Positions 1 through 13,368 of a DNA stretch of 64,000 nucleotides are shown here, one piece after another. A program made the position numbers and the translations under genes. The number at the start of each line of letters is the position of its first letter. The stretch's first letter is position 1. The stretch covers positions 82,992,001-83,056,000 of the forward strand of contig NC_092589.1 in assembly GCF_047663525.1 (NCBI RefSeq). The letters are read 5' to 3'. This stretch comes from Anas platyrhynchos. Its lineage: Eukaryota; Chordata; Aves; Anseriformes; Anatidae. Under the pieces are notes generated by a model. The model was not told where the DNA came from. It worked only from the letters and a program-made list of their open reading frames with translations, and searched no databases.

Positions 1-817
1 TCCTACAAACACGTAGTACTAGCACGGGCAGAAGGCACCGTCGTGCTGATCATCATCCTCTGAGTCAGCCATTTGCAAACACCTTCTCCAGGCTGTCATC
101 TTGCCACTATGAATTCAAAATCTGAGTCAGAACCCAATTTAAACTGCTATAATTAACAGTCCCGATTTAACCGAATCTAGCAGTTTGTCATCTTGCATTC
201 TCTGTGTACATCTGAAAATCTCTCTCCTGGGCTCCCAAAGAGCCTAAGTGGTTTCAGGCTCCCATCAGGACCGAGTCCAACAGCAACCAAACAACAAAAC
301 TCATCCTTACTGGATTTATTTCACCATTAAATAGTGAAGTACCAAACGTGATGGACTGGATGCTTTTCTATAAATACTGCTGGTGAGGACAAAGCCCAAA
401 CGCTGCATAAAGGGAAGAGGGGTGGGAGCATCTTGCGAGCCCCAGGAAACTTAAACCAGCCAAGACTTCTACACAGAAGATAATTGCGTACTGAACAAGC
501 TGAACATGAGCACTCTTTCCTATATTGTTTTTAAATGCTGTTGTTACAAATGAATATTCACTCTGAGGGAGGTTTGGTTACTGTGGATGGCTTAGGAGAG
601 CCCCTGCTATTTTTTTTTTTTTAGAGAGTCCAATGCTATTGCAAGTAGGTGACTTAGGGACTAATGGGTAGTTTTTCAGCCATGGGTGATGGCAAGCCAA
701 AACTGTGGGTACAAGCATGTTTTTGCAAACATTTAAGATTTAGGGAGGAAATTTTTCCTCCATTTTTTTTTTCTTTCTTACTTTTTTTTTTTTCCTCGTT
801 TTTTCCTTCTAAATTTC
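1..817. other. Upstream intergenic DNA, no gene seen
   Basis: No reading frame in this stretch looks like a protein and no RNA gene was recognised. It is AT-leaning with T-rich runs at about 610-622 and 760-800. The T-rich end directly precedes the first CR1 fragment. Confidence 0.6.
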
Positions 818-890
818 AGAATTGTAGAAACATTTAGGTTGGAAGAGACCTCCAAGATCATCAAGCCCAATTGTTAACCTAGCAGAAAAA
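818..890 (-). repeat. CR1 LINE 3'-end fragment
   Basis: The + strand reads 'catttaggttggaagagacc' followed by 'tccaagatcatcaagccc', the reverse complement of the conserved 3' terminus of avian CR1 LINEs. Only about 70 bp survives, so this is a dead, 5'-truncated copy. An opposite-strand CR1 fragment begins about 20 bp further on. Confidence 0.85.
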
Positions 891-909
891 AAAGTCCTTT
901 GCTGTGCAG

Positions 910-1092
910 GTGTCAGAGCACTGGCACAAGTTGCTCAGAGGGCTGGTGGAGTCTCCTCCTCAGAGACCTTCAGAAGCCCCCTGGACATGGTCCTGGGCAG
1001 CCTGCTGCTCTGGGTGGCCCTGCTTGGACAGGAGCTGGGGCAGGTGGCCTCCAGAGGGCCCTGCCAGCCTCAGCTGGGATTCTGGGATTCCT
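910..1092 (+). repeat. CR1 LINE 3'-end fragment, sense orientation
   Basis: The order of motifs matches the CR1 3' region in sense: 'ttgctcagagggctggtgga', then 'ctggacatggtcctgggcag', then 'ggtggcctccagagggccc', ending in the 'ggattctgggattc' terminal octamer-like repeat. It is truncated at the 5' side and contains no reverse-transcriptase region. Short open frames here are by-products of the GC-rich repeat. Confidence 0.85.
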
Positions 1093-2260
1093 TTCCTTTC
1101 TCTCACTTTCAATGCACCTGAACAATGCATTTGTATTTTGTATTTTCTATTTTTGCAGAGATACATAAAGACCACTATTAAGAGCTCCCACCTCAAGTCA
1201 GTGCTGTGCAAATGCAGCTGGAGAGCCACTTGATTACCATCTACACAGACAAAACACATGAAGACATAATCCCAAAGTAATATAGCAGGTGAACAGTCAA
1301 GCTGGGATAAGTGCCATGTCTCCAAATCTGGTCTAGATAGCCTGTGCCCCAAACTGCCCCCCATTTTGCTGCCTCAACTCTTTGTTGTCATCCTCTCCCT
1401 CCTGTGGCCTCCCATGGATGCCCTTTGGGAACAGCCTTCTGTGAACTGACATAGACGTTTCTCTACATTCTTGCAATGTCAAAAAGTATGGGCATTTTTA
1501 GAGATTTCACTGAGAAAGCCGTGACCGCCATGCCAGCTGTGTCAAACATTCTTGTTTTAGTGCTGATCACTTCTCTGTCTTCTCATCATGTTCATTTTAG
1601 TGTGTTCTACGCACCAGTATATAAATGAACATAATATCTCCTTGGAATATACTTCTGACGACACATTTTTAAATGTCTTGAACTACACGTTTCCACACTC
1701 CATCAGGAAAGAGAGCCTTAAATCAAGCTCTTGTTCTTAATCGGGTATTACATACTGTGTGCACATATATAATATTCTTGTGGTATTATATATCTGTCTA
1801 TAAACTTACACATATGCAAAAAAAATCAAATGGGGTTGTCATTTATACTCTCAGTGACGAAGCTGAGAAATAAAATCTTGCCTCGTCATACATCTTTCGA
1901 CTTCAGTGAATTATTTTTATTGATGTTGCAAGTCTTCATTTTAAATCCAGTTCTGACGAAAAAAGTAGCTGATCATCTGCCCTGTTATTATACAAACGAT
2001 CAAGTGGAAGGAAATATAATTTGTAGAATGATTAATTACATAATGATTATAGTGGAGAAATATATTCTCTAACATAATTCGTTAAACGGAGGAATTTAAT
2101 ATGAAATAGTAGATTTCCAAATTTATACAAATAACACCAGATGGTGAGTAGCTAGTTTTAATTAAATTAGGTTTGATAATTATAGCTGATTAATTTTTAG
2201 GTTTGACTCAGATTAGAAAGAATGTATTATTTTCCTGTAAATTTATTTTTAGTTTCCTTA
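1093..2260. other. AT-rich intergenic DNA
   Basis: No gene is recognised. From about 1740 to 2255 the sequence is very AT-rich with many TAAT/ATTA cores (for example around 2150-2195), the look of a homeodomain-binding-rich or merely low-complexity region. Conservation cannot be judged from sequence alone. Confidence 0.5.
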
Positions 2261-2340
2261 CGAGGGCGCGAACATCGCGGCGTGTGCCGCGGTCCGGCCA
2301 GGCCGCCAGCTCACAGCATCCCCGCGGGACCAAGAGGTGC
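2261..2340. other. Isolated CpG-dense patch
   Basis: About ten CpG dinucleotides fall within the first 65 bp, next to an AT-rich stretch with a sharp boundary at about 2260. It is too short to be a normal CpG island and no exon is recognisable in or next to it. Confidence 0.5.
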
Positions 2341-2940
2341 TCCTGCAGCTGGCAGGATGCTTGGGCCGGGGCCACCTGACGGAAGTCGGAGGGAATTTTG
2401 GCAATGGAAGCAGGAGGGAGTTTCTGCCACAGCACCAAAATATGTTTTTACAGCCCGGTCTACTGGCTCAGCGGCTTTTGAGCAAAGGAGAAAGCCCTGC
2501 AAGAGGATCGTGTCCTTCCAGGTGCTCAGAGCACACTCAGCCACTTGTATTTCTGTATTGTGCCTGCAGTGACCTCCTTGCAGACACACACTTGCAATCA
2601 CTGTGGCTTGTGTCCTGAGATGTGACCTGAGGAACGGGTGAGGGCCAAAGCCTGGAAGCGAGGAGCCCTGGGGCTCGTCCTCTGCTCCAGCACACTCTGT
2701 CTCATCACTGCTGCTTCCCAGAAGTTCATCTTGTCTGTTCATGGCCTGGAGCTCACCAAGTCCCAGTGGCTGCACTGAACCATGGAAATACGTTTACATA
2801 TTGTCCGAGCCCTTTTAGACCACGGCCAAACCTGCCTTGCAGGACCAAGTCCCTCATACTCAATGCTCACCATCCCATGGGAATTGCCTCCCACCTTTGG
2901 ATCAAGCCAAGTGTAATGTGGCCAAATCAGGACCCACATT
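2341..2940. other. Intergenic DNA, nothing recognised
   Basis: The sequence is moderately GC-rich with open frames on both strands up to about 150 codons. None shows a known motif, and the frames on opposite strands overlap, as expected for chance frames in GC-rich DNA. Confidence 0.5.
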
Positions 2941-3151
2941 GAATCACAGGATGGTTTGGGTTGGAAGGGACCTTACAGACCACCCAGTCCCACCCCCTGC
3001 CATGGGCAGGGACACCTCCCACCAGCCCAGGCTGCCCAAAGCCCCATCCAGCCTGGCCTTGAGCACCTCCAGGGATGGGGCATCCACAGCTTCTCTGGGC
3101 AGCCTGTGCCAGGGCCTCACCACCCTCACAGTGAAGAACTTCTTCATAAAT
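2941..3151 (-). repeat. CR1 LINE 3'-end fragment
   Basis: This is a well-preserved CR1 3' region in reverse complement: 'ggtttgggttggaagggacc', 'ccatgggcagggacacctcc', 'ccatccagcctggccttgag' and 'cacagtgaagaacttcttc' occur in the expected order. It is relatively little diverged compared with the other copies in the window and is 5'-truncated. Confidence 0.95.
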
Positions 3152-3892
3152 GGAGTCCTTTCTTATTTACAGATTTTGCAGTTTCATCTACAAGCCCAAA
3201 TTAACATTTTCGTTAATGTTTGAGGTCACATTTGCAAAATGGGTGATGTCTGGGAAACCTCAGATTCTCCCCTGTAGCAAGAGGCTGAAGGTAGAGATAT
3301 TTGTATGGGACTAAGTGTGAGACATTTGCTCTTTCTGATGATCAGGGAAGGACTCTTTCAGTGTGCCTGAGCTTATGGCATACTTTTCTTTTGCTTGAGC
3401 TATTAACCTGTCTCCTGGAGCCCGTAAAGCATAAAAGAGTTTGAAAAAACCAAAAAGGTTTGATTCATTGGATCATCACAGTTTAAATGTACTTTAAATA
3501 GTGTAGTTACAACTGAATAATATAATTATAATTGAACATTATAATTTAAATTATGATTATTCATTTAAAAGGGGTGTTCAGGATCTGCCTATACCTGCTA
3601 GAAGCCATTGGGTGCTTCTGACTTCCAGCAAAGAACATGTTAGACTTCAGGAAGCCAGTCCAAGGGCTTACTCTCCATTCCGGATGACATTATGAAACTT
3701 AAAAGACACCTTAAATCATCTCCCCCACCAGAGCTTCCTCAGAGCCAGCACTTGGGCTGGCACACAGGCAAGGTGGTGCTGTCCTGCCTCCTCTCTCTAA
3801 AGTCCTTTTCCTTTTATCTCAGTTTTCTCTCTGCAGGGTTCTTCTTCCATTATCTGCCTAGTGCAAATCCCATCTCCTGCTCTGCTTTCTTT

Positions 3893-3914
3893 TGTGTGTG
3901 TGTGTGTGCGTGTG
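3893..3914. repeat. (TG)n microsatellite
   Basis: About ten TG units with one TGCG interruption follow a pyrimidine-rich stretch. Confidence 0.9.
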
Positions 3915-5081
3915 CTGAAAAGTGGCCTCCCTGAATTTGTATTATATTGATTATGTAAATCAGTGCTTCTCCTCTAGATTGCTTTTTCTTTGTGAATTGG
4001 GAGTATAATTTGCAGTCTTCTACCTGATAATTGTGAGTATAATTTGAGCTGTCTCTTTGTGGAGTCATCAGTGACTGTTTTAATTTCCATATGTGAGCAG
4101 TCCTTTTTTTTCTCTTTTCTTTTCTCTTTTCTTTTTTTTTTTTTTCTTTAACTTTTTACCTAATCCTGCCTCTTTCTGAACTAATGGTTTGATTCTGCTG
4201 CTCATAATAGCATCACCTAAGTGTATTTTGGAATTTCCGCTGCTAGTGAGATTGAAATTTATCTACAATGTGACAGGTTTTTTCAACATTTTCAAAGAAG
4301 ACATAATCTCATAACTATCAACCTGACAATAAAATTGTCTATCTGTAATGGAAAATTGAGGACTCAAATATGGTCATTTTTTTTCTCTGTGAAAATGTTT
4401 CAAAATGAAGTAAAACAATATCATTTTGTTTTGAACAGTACATGTCTTTCATCGACTTGAAATGCCAACTATAGATATCAAAATTAAAATAATGAGAGGT
4501 TCGTGACATACTCTTCTTTTATTCAGCAACGAACGCAACCCACTTACACAGTGCCATGTAGCACATTTAACAGCAAATGAGATATTATAAATCTATTCAA
4601 AAGGTTTCTAAAGGATAAAGGAAAAAATTCTAATAGCCTCTTCCTGGCAAGTGCCTCAGAGAAGGAGACGATTGCTTTATCATGCCATTTTCAAAAAGCG
4701 CTGCAAGCAGTTTCTTACTCGCTTGTTGGTATGACGTTGGTGTTGGCTAAGCACCGACAATATCCTGAAGGCTGTATAAGGCACAGGTGGACAGGAGCTC
4801 TGCCCAGTATATTTCAGCATGAGACCCTAAGCCAGCTCCTCTTTGTTGCTGTGGTCTCTGGAGATGGTTCCCAGGGCACCCTGGATGTCTCTACAGGGCA
4901 CTGGGACCTACCAATGAAAACACAACCATGGTACTCTCTTCTGCCTTCTATGCCTGATCAGGCATTTCAAGCTTGTCCCCATGGAAAATTTGCCTAAAAT
5001 GCATTTGGATTCCACTTGGGTGGAACTAGTTTCTCTGGATTGAATTTTGCTCAATTAGAAGAAAAATTTGACAATTTTCTT

Positions 5082-5112
5082 TACAATTTAAGAGAAAATC
5101 TCTTAAATTGTA
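5082..5112. repeat. Perfect inverted repeat with 3-nt loop
   Basis: The left arm TACAATTTAAGAGA (5082-5095) and right arm TCTCTTAAATTGTA (5099-5112) are exact reverse complements over 14 bp, separated only by AAA. The stem is AT-rich. No coding context is evident, and it is too short and AT-rich to be called a miRNA precursor with confidence. Confidence 0.9.
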
Positions 5113-8100
5113 GCAAAATCTAAAAACAAACAAACAAACAAAACCATATGAGATTTATCACAAAAACATTTCTCCATAATATTTCATGTTGACCAAAGAG
5201 CTTTATGTTGATAAACTCACCATGCTTCATTCTGGTATTTTAATTAAGAAAAGTATATCAAACACTACATAAACTTTCCTAAATGCAAGGTAGCTTAGAA
5301 AAAGAATCAGCTTATTCCACTCCAAAAATGTCCAAAATGGGCTATGTTTTGACCCAGTCAATATGCTTTTTTAAAAAATTTCTGTCTGCAAAGAGAAATG
5401 CCATCATAATTAGTACATTTATATGAAATACTTCATTTTGGACAAACTTGCATCTTTTAATGGGAAACTATTCTGATAGAAAAATTCAGATCAATACTAC
5501 TGCTAACTGCATTGCTCAATTGCACCTGCAAATAAACTCATGCGTGTAAACCTGGGCTGTGCTGAAATCAGTGGTAATTCTGACAGAGGCTTCAAAGTGT
5601 CCAGGAGTACAAATGTGTAGGTAAGCGTGCATGAACATACACGTATCTACATCATTTCTCTGTATCATCTATCTTTTACATATCTATACCTAGATAATTA
5701 TAGCTATTGCTATATACACACACCAGAGAAATGACTGGTCTAACAGATGGGAGTCCTGCAGGAAACCCTAAGAACAGCCAGGGTTGGGGGAGAAGCGAGG
5801 CAAAGGCATATGTTTTGTTGTAGCTTGAATTACCAGAGAGCTAATCCCCAGGAAGGGGGTACATTTGACCTTCTGCAGCATGGGGAAGGTTAACCTTTCA
5901 TATTTCTCAATCAACACATTCCAGGGGAAACTTTCTGCTTCACTGCAGTATTAAAAAAGCAGTGAGATATTAGAATTTTTAGCAAGATGGAGATTCTGGA
6001 GGATTTTTTTTTTTCAGCACTAGTCATGCAATTTGTCAACACTGTACTAGCTGAACAGTCAGTCAAATGCAACTCTCTCTCTTAATCCTTGAAATGTGGC
6101 CAGTTTCACACATTTAAACAATGTGGCCTAAGATGTTTATTTTCATTTTTGGTTAGCTGGTTAACATTTGAATGTGATATTGAGCATCATTATCTACTGA
6201 TGAAAGGTTAAATGAGTGAAATGAATGAGAAATGCTACATTTTAAAATGCATGGGCCAGCCACCCTCCCATGAGAACTCTCTGATAGATTTAGGGAACAG
6301 GGAGTCAACCTTTTGTCAGCACTGTTTTTAAATATCCTGAAATCAAACTGAGCAGTAAAGTGTAACACTGGAATATCCCATGCAAGCAATAATGATAGAA
6401 ACTCATATAGTCATTGGAAAGATTTCAGAAGTGGGTAAACTTGTATTTAAATGGAAGGACTGGGGGAAAAAGGTCTGGGTGACTAGCAAGAGCAGATTTT
6501 CAATACATGTACAAGAGCACACCACACCTAAAAAATACAGACATACGCTCTTTTAGCAGCTTGCAAGCATGCATGCATGTGCCTGTGTGTGAGTGCATGT
6601 CTGTGTAGGTGTGTGTGGAGTTACAAGGCAAGGACATCGCTTTCTCTTAGACATTTCCACGGAAATACCTCTCCCCACTAGGTTTGCTTTTGAAAATTCA
6701 GTAATATTCTTTGTCTTAACCCAGTGAAGAAATCCTCTGAGATACATCTTCCATCCTGACCTTAATTCTTTTAGTCATGTCTAGATATTGTAGCAGTCTT
6801 TAGGTTAAAGTATGATGCATTGCAGACATTCAGAGAAAGGAAGCTTTAACTTTGAATTTTTCTGCTTTTGTGTGCTGGTGTCAGAACTCTATCATTGCTC
6901 TTTCAGTGGGGAAAAAGGGAGATTATGGACTTGTTATCTGGCCAGGAGTTTCTGTGCTTCAAAAAATATAGGTCTTGATAAGCTCTCTCTCCCCTAGCAA
7001 GGAAATTAATATCCCCATTTGGTTTCTTAGGATAGTAGGCTCTGTATACACCAAGTGCCTGTCTATTCCTCAGCATTATCTGTATGACGTGCACACATGT
7101 ATATGTATGTGTGGCTGTGCATAAATGTGTGCAAATAAATGTGTGAATATTTATAAAGTATATTAATTACAGAGAATGTCTCTTTACATGAAGCTGAAAT
7201 GGCTTTTAGAAATTGTGTTTGTCCAGACTGCTGTGTTCTGCAGGTTCACATTGGAAGCCTTTAGATTTATTTCTCTATCAGCATATATCAAAGAATTGGC
7301 AAAGGAGGCTTCAGAGTGTTGGGTTAATTACAACAGCAGAATCAGAAAGGTTAAAAAATGTTAATGTGCAGCACTGGGGCAGCACAACCTACTGAGCACC
7401 AACTGATCGGGATTTATTGTGGGGGCCAAGACAGGTGCATACGCAGAGTGTAAGAGGAGCTGAAGTGCACAAGAGCCTTTTTACATCCAGTGATCCCGAT
7501 AATGTGCTGACACCCTCACAGCGTTTGATTTTAATGGTTCAGCTGGCTGGGTGGTGATCTCCAGGTATTGAGCACTTTGGTTACTCTGACTCCCCACTGA
7601 AGGAGCTGGGAAGTCACTGCAGATGTCCACCGCATGGGTTACAGCCCCGTAATATGTTTACTTTTCCTATCCCCAGGAGCACGCCCAGGGATCACAGGCA
7701 CGTGGCGGGCTCCCTGCTCCATCTGTACAGGGAGGTCAGAGAGCAAACCCTGCTAATGCACTCACGGCATTGCTGTTATAAAAGACATCGTCGCTTGCAT
7801 TTGAGATGGCAGAAAAGTAGCCTGAGGGATACGACAGTGTGTTGTGCTGACAACATGTTAGATCTGTGCCAGCATGCTCCTGCCTCGCTCTCCCAGATGT
7901 CCCAGCTGCAGCTGTGGCAAAAAGGCTGGTTCTCCGAGGGGAGAAGAGCCAGGGCCAAAGAGATAAACACTGGAGACAGCTTTCAGGGGTGGAGAATGTG
8001 CGTGATGCAGCGTGCATTTGTTTGGTTTCAGAGCTATTGGTAAAGCCAGACCCCTGGTAGGACCTAATTACCTCCCTCCTGAACAGTAACTCAGAAGCTA

Positions 8101-11100
8101 AACGCTGTCGAGGAGGGATGGGGACTCATTTCCAAGAACACAGGCAGAAACACATTTTTATTGGCCATAGAGAATGGTACTGTGCGTGCCAATATAGCAT
8201 GGATGTCTGACTCAGAACATAAAGTGCAGGTGCCAGCAGCAAGAAGATGCTGCTAAGAAATACCAGCTCTCTGGGACTGCAAAGTATCAGCTGTCTGGGG
8301 AGACCAGAGCTGGGAACAGAAAGCCGCTGATGGCTGAAGATGTTTCTTTGCCATCTCCCTCTTCTCATCACAGCTTTGGAGCAGCGAGCTGTGGCAGCAG
8401 GAGTGGTGGAGCTGCCTCTCCTGAGCCAGCTCCAGCAGCCCCGACCCATCCTGCAGGAGCATGTACACATGGGAGAGTGCTGAGCATGCAGCATTATCCA
8501 GGGGCAGCTGCTCCTCTCCTCCTCGCGGGATGCTCCTGACCACAGACAGCACCTCGTGGCTCGCCTTCATCCCTGGAGCCTGCTCTAGGAGCAGAAACAA
8601 AAGAGAATCGGAGAGCAGAAAACCGACAGCGTTAATACATTTTGAGTACTGCCCCGCACAGCGTGCCTTGCACAGCTGGGCACGCCAGAGCTACAGGTAA
8701 TGGCAACAAGCAGGGACTGTCTCTGAGGATGAGAGTGGGAAATGAAATTGTCTTTGGGTAAAAATAGTTCCTTCCGATTGTGTGTTTTCTGCTGGCTCTT
8801 TGCCTTCAGGCAATGTATGAGAACTTGAGGAACATTTTTTCCCCCCCCCAGGTGATGTTTTAGTGCTCTCTGCCTTAAAGCCAGTCAATATTTGTAATTA
8901 TTTGTCCATCCCACAGGTAACCATAGGACTTCTGAAAAAAAAAAGAATGAAGATGGCAGCACAGTACCTTTCAAGATCTGGAGAATTAAGATGACAAAAA
9001 GCAGGCTGGTGGGCTTAAACCTCCTGCATTCATCCAAAAGACTGTCTTGTTTTACACATCCTTCTGGTCCTTTATACATTAATGTTATGCTTACTACGCA
9101 AACCCCATGTAGGTGCAACTGTATGTGTTTCTGTGTGTATGCGCTCGCATATGACTGTATTTTCTTATTTGCATATGTGTATGGATACATGCAGCACGTG
9201 TGGGCGGTGAGAAGCTAAAGGAACATTTTCAAGGTTGACAAGACCAAAATTTGATCCTCCTGCAGCCGGCTGGGTTTTTCTAAGCGTGTGCTGAGGCAGA
9301 AGGAGCAAGAATCCCCTTGCAGGCTGGAGGGTGCTGCAGGAGGATGAAGCCCCAGCCCACCGGCTCAGTGAAGAGGAGTTAACCCAGCACGCCGGCTCTG
9401 CTAGCACGGTTATGCTGCTGACAGGCCTTGATAACAGGGATATCCTGGTCCCAAAAATAAGCCAGCAGGAACCTGCCTTGAGATGGGTGTCTGAGCTCTG
9501 AGCAGTCTGTCACGGGGTCCTAATACCCACGTCCCTTGCCAGCCGTCGGTGGCAGGGCTGACAGGGAGGGCACAGCTGGCGTGCAGAGCAGGGCCTGGTC
9601 CCTGTGCTCCTGCCCCCAGTGCTCCTGCCCCAGCTCCTTCAGCACCTTGTGTGTTTGGGAGCAGGGGGTCTGGTGGGTGGTGGTGAAATGAGGGGGTGGG
9701 TGTGAGGCACAGCCAGCCCTGGGCTTCACAGCTCCTCCAGCACAGCTGCCGTTGGCAGGAGCTGATGGCATCAGGGTGCCAACGGGCCTGGTCACCTCCC
9801 AGGAGGCTGCCACCGTCTGCCAGCTCTAACAAGCTTTATATTTCATGGATGGATGTGGAGATCCTGGCCTGACCCACTGGATTTATCACCTGTCTCCTGC
9901 AGAAGTCACATTTTGGCAAAGCTCCTTAAGCTGCATTTGCATGATGGTGCTTTTCAAGGTCGCACGTGTGCTGTGAGAAAAAGGTAGCTGGCGACAGGAG
10001 CCCACGGGCCTGGATGCATTCGTGTTTCCCCTCTTACTGCCTCCTCCCCATTTCACAGTGTCCTCATGACTGGGACTTAGGCTAGTGGAGACTCTTTTCT
10101 CTCAGCAAGGAGGCTGCACTTGGTAATTGCCCCAAAGAGAAGGGAAGGAACCCCCTATCCCTCCTCTTACAGCTGTTCATTTTTCAAAAACAGGTATGAA
10201 ATGTGTTAAATCTGACTGTCTCCTAGCATGGGGCGATGCGGGTGCCAGTCCTTGCTCCACAGGGCTGTTTTAGGCAAAACACAAGAGCAGGGTGGTCCCC
10301 AGCAACGCAGGCAAAGTAGATTTGATCTTCTGCAGGCAGGAGAGGAAACCAAACCCATATTTGCCACAGCTAGGGCAAGTACTTTCACCGTTCTGCTGGA
10401 AGATAAATCAGGTATATCCGTTTTCTCTATCCCCACTTTATGCTCAGAATCCATTTTCCCGGCTGGACCACCCAGAAAACACACAGCTTGTGGATGTCAT
10501 TGGGCTTAAGCATGCGGTAAGGGCTCAGTTGCTAAGCTGTGATAAGGCGCTCAGGTGCTTAAGGATCCTAGAGAATATAGCTGTCAAAAATGCAGCTAAA
10601 GATTTGAGGCATCTGCAGGAGCAAGCACTGCTTTATAGGCTCTCGCTCCTGGACTGTGTTACCAAAATTTGCTTGTTCTTTTCCAGACCTGAGCTTTGCC
10701 CAGTTCATGGCACATTAATATGAATCAATCACTGAGCAGTTTTATCAGTTCCTGTTAAGTTATTGAACGAAATGTTCCCAAGCCACCAAGATGATACAAT
10801 GAATGGCCATGTCTCTCAACTGGTAAACCCACGGTGTATGGTCCTTCCAGGAGAAAAAACATTTTTGTTTTTCCAGACTTAGAGCTCATCTGGAAGACTA
10901 GAAATGTAGAGGACAATCCTCTATTTCCCCCCCCAAAAAAGTGATGGACGAGGTTTTTGTTTGTTTGTTTGTTCTCTGATCAAATATAGAGCAAGAAAAG
11001 ATGGTTAATTACAGACTTGTAGTCCATTGCACAGGAGCAGCAAAAAAAAAAGAAGATCAATCTTTTAGAGATGTGGTAAGAAAAAGCAGACTAGAAAAGA

Positions 11101-13368
11101 CCCATTAGCAGCATGAATCCATTACATTTGCCTAAATATTTCTAAAAGAGCTGAGAGTGGAAGCAGACAAATAGGCAACAAAAGTCCCTGTGAAATTGCT
11201 TTGATGAGCTGGCCAGCTGCTCTGTAGTTCCTAAATCCAGCTTTTCATGAACTGGAGAGAAAATGATAGAGCACTGTGAACATCTCCATCAATTGACTGC
11301 ACTCTGATGCAAAGCAAGGTAAAATATGATCACTCTTCTCTAAATTTAAGGAGTCCAGGAAAAGCCCACCCTGGTCTAGCTCTGATGAAGTGGCAGTATT
11401 GCATAAGGATATATTTTAATCTTAATAGAGAGTTTGGACCAGATGATTAATCTGTCTTTGATGGTGATGTGGGTAATATTGCCAGCTCACTACCGTAATT
11501 TGCCCGTGTTGGATGAAAGTTATTATGTAAGCAAAAAGTGATGGTTTGTTGCTCCCTGGTCAAATGCTTACAGGAAAATCTGTTGCTGGCTCGTTGGCTG
11601 CAAACAGAACCTGCACAGGGAAAATCAGAGTTGCGTTAAACTTCAGGCATCCCAATATTTAGTCTTAAACTTCACAATTTGCAGCAGGAAATGTGAAAAA
11701 GAAAAAAAAAAAAAAAAGTGAATAACACAATTTTTGGAAAGAGACAAAGATCGTTTAAAACCTGTCTGAGAAAGATTAAGTACTTGTTGGGAAGCCAGAA
11801 CTGCAAGCAGAACATTGATCATTTTCTCTTTGTATTTTTTTCATGCCACACGTTCCTTCCTAATCCAAATAAATATTTCCCTTTCAGATATTTTTCTTTC
11901 TGGAGTTACTGACTGCTGTGGCACTTTGAGGAAAGAGGTTTGCTCTGCTCCTGCCCTTTCCCACTTTATTTTCCAGAGTCTGTGTTCATGCAAGGTGACG
12001 TTATGCTTGGGCACTTTGGGGATGCTCAGTCCCTGAATCAGACAGACTTTCTGTCATTTAATAATCTATGCCATGGGGGTTAAAATTGTCAGTAACAGCA
12101 TCTGCTAAGAAGCCCCCTGAGGCTGGATCACCCATAGGCTTTTGCCAGGGCCTATGTTCTCTACTGAATATCCCACAGGACTTGCTCAGCCATGAGAAAA
12201 GTATTAGCCTGTAATATTTTGGTTCCCTGAGAGAAGCCTCCAACTCACTAACTGGAACCTAGGAGATGTTACGTGCCCCAGCAAGTCAAATATGTGCAAT
12301 TATAAAGTTACTGTGAGGGTGAATAATGTATCACACATCCTCATTTGAACATATGGACTCACAGATTCTATGTAATGAGCAATAGCCTGTGTATTGCTGG
12401 GCTCTCATACAGCTTGGGGAGGAGGTTATATATTCATATAGCATGATGTAGAGGAGCTGCCGCAGTACTGCAGCAATGCTGCTGGATGTGAGGCCCATCA
12501 GCAATAGGCATCTGAATAAAACTATCAGTTTGAGGTCTGTGTGTATCAAGTCCCTGAGCCCATCGTAGAAATGGTAATGCCAAAGTACAGCTCCATGGGG
12601 TGCCTGAACCAAAAACTTGTATAGGTTACATCACTAGGAAAACAGACAGAGGGCACAGGCAGAAAACATTGCATGCTCTTCTCCATGCTGTCAAACAGTA
12701 TGGGCCCTGGGAAGGTTAAAAAACAGTGTGTTTGCAGACTGGGGCCAGGCATAGGTCAGGAACTGCCACAGGCCAGAGTGCTCTCATGGCTGGGCACAGC
12801 AAGGGGAAAGGATTTCATGGCTACTGTTCACGCACCTGGTATTCAAGTCATGTAGCTCCAAAGCTGGAAGCATCCGCTCAGTTCAGCCCTGGAGCTCCTC
12901 CATCCCTGCCCCAGGCCTGGTTGCCCCGCCAACAGGACTGAAGGCATTGCAACCATCCTGGTGGCAACCTCTGTGGCAACCCTGCCAGACCGCCCGCACA
13001 GACCACCCTGCCCACCTCAGGGATTTGGGACTAGGGAGCCCAAGGTTACCAGCTGGAGTGCCTGGAAGCAAGTGGGCTTTCCGTCCAATCTGGGTTTTGC
13101 TGCTAAAAAATGGGAGCCAAAAATTTCCATCCCGTAGGGAATTCTGACATTCTTCATTCATCACTGGCATAAAAAGCCCCCCAGGTTTATAATCCCCTTG
13201 TGCAGATTTCTGTGAGGAAATATAATTACAGTCATCTAAAAGGTTTTATTTCTGTTTTGATTTGGAGAGCTTTTTCGAGTTTGTAGTTTAATTTTTATAT
13301 ATGAATAGAGCATAATAATTATTGTAATTATAAACAATATCAGATAGGGTAATGCAATAATTCATTAG

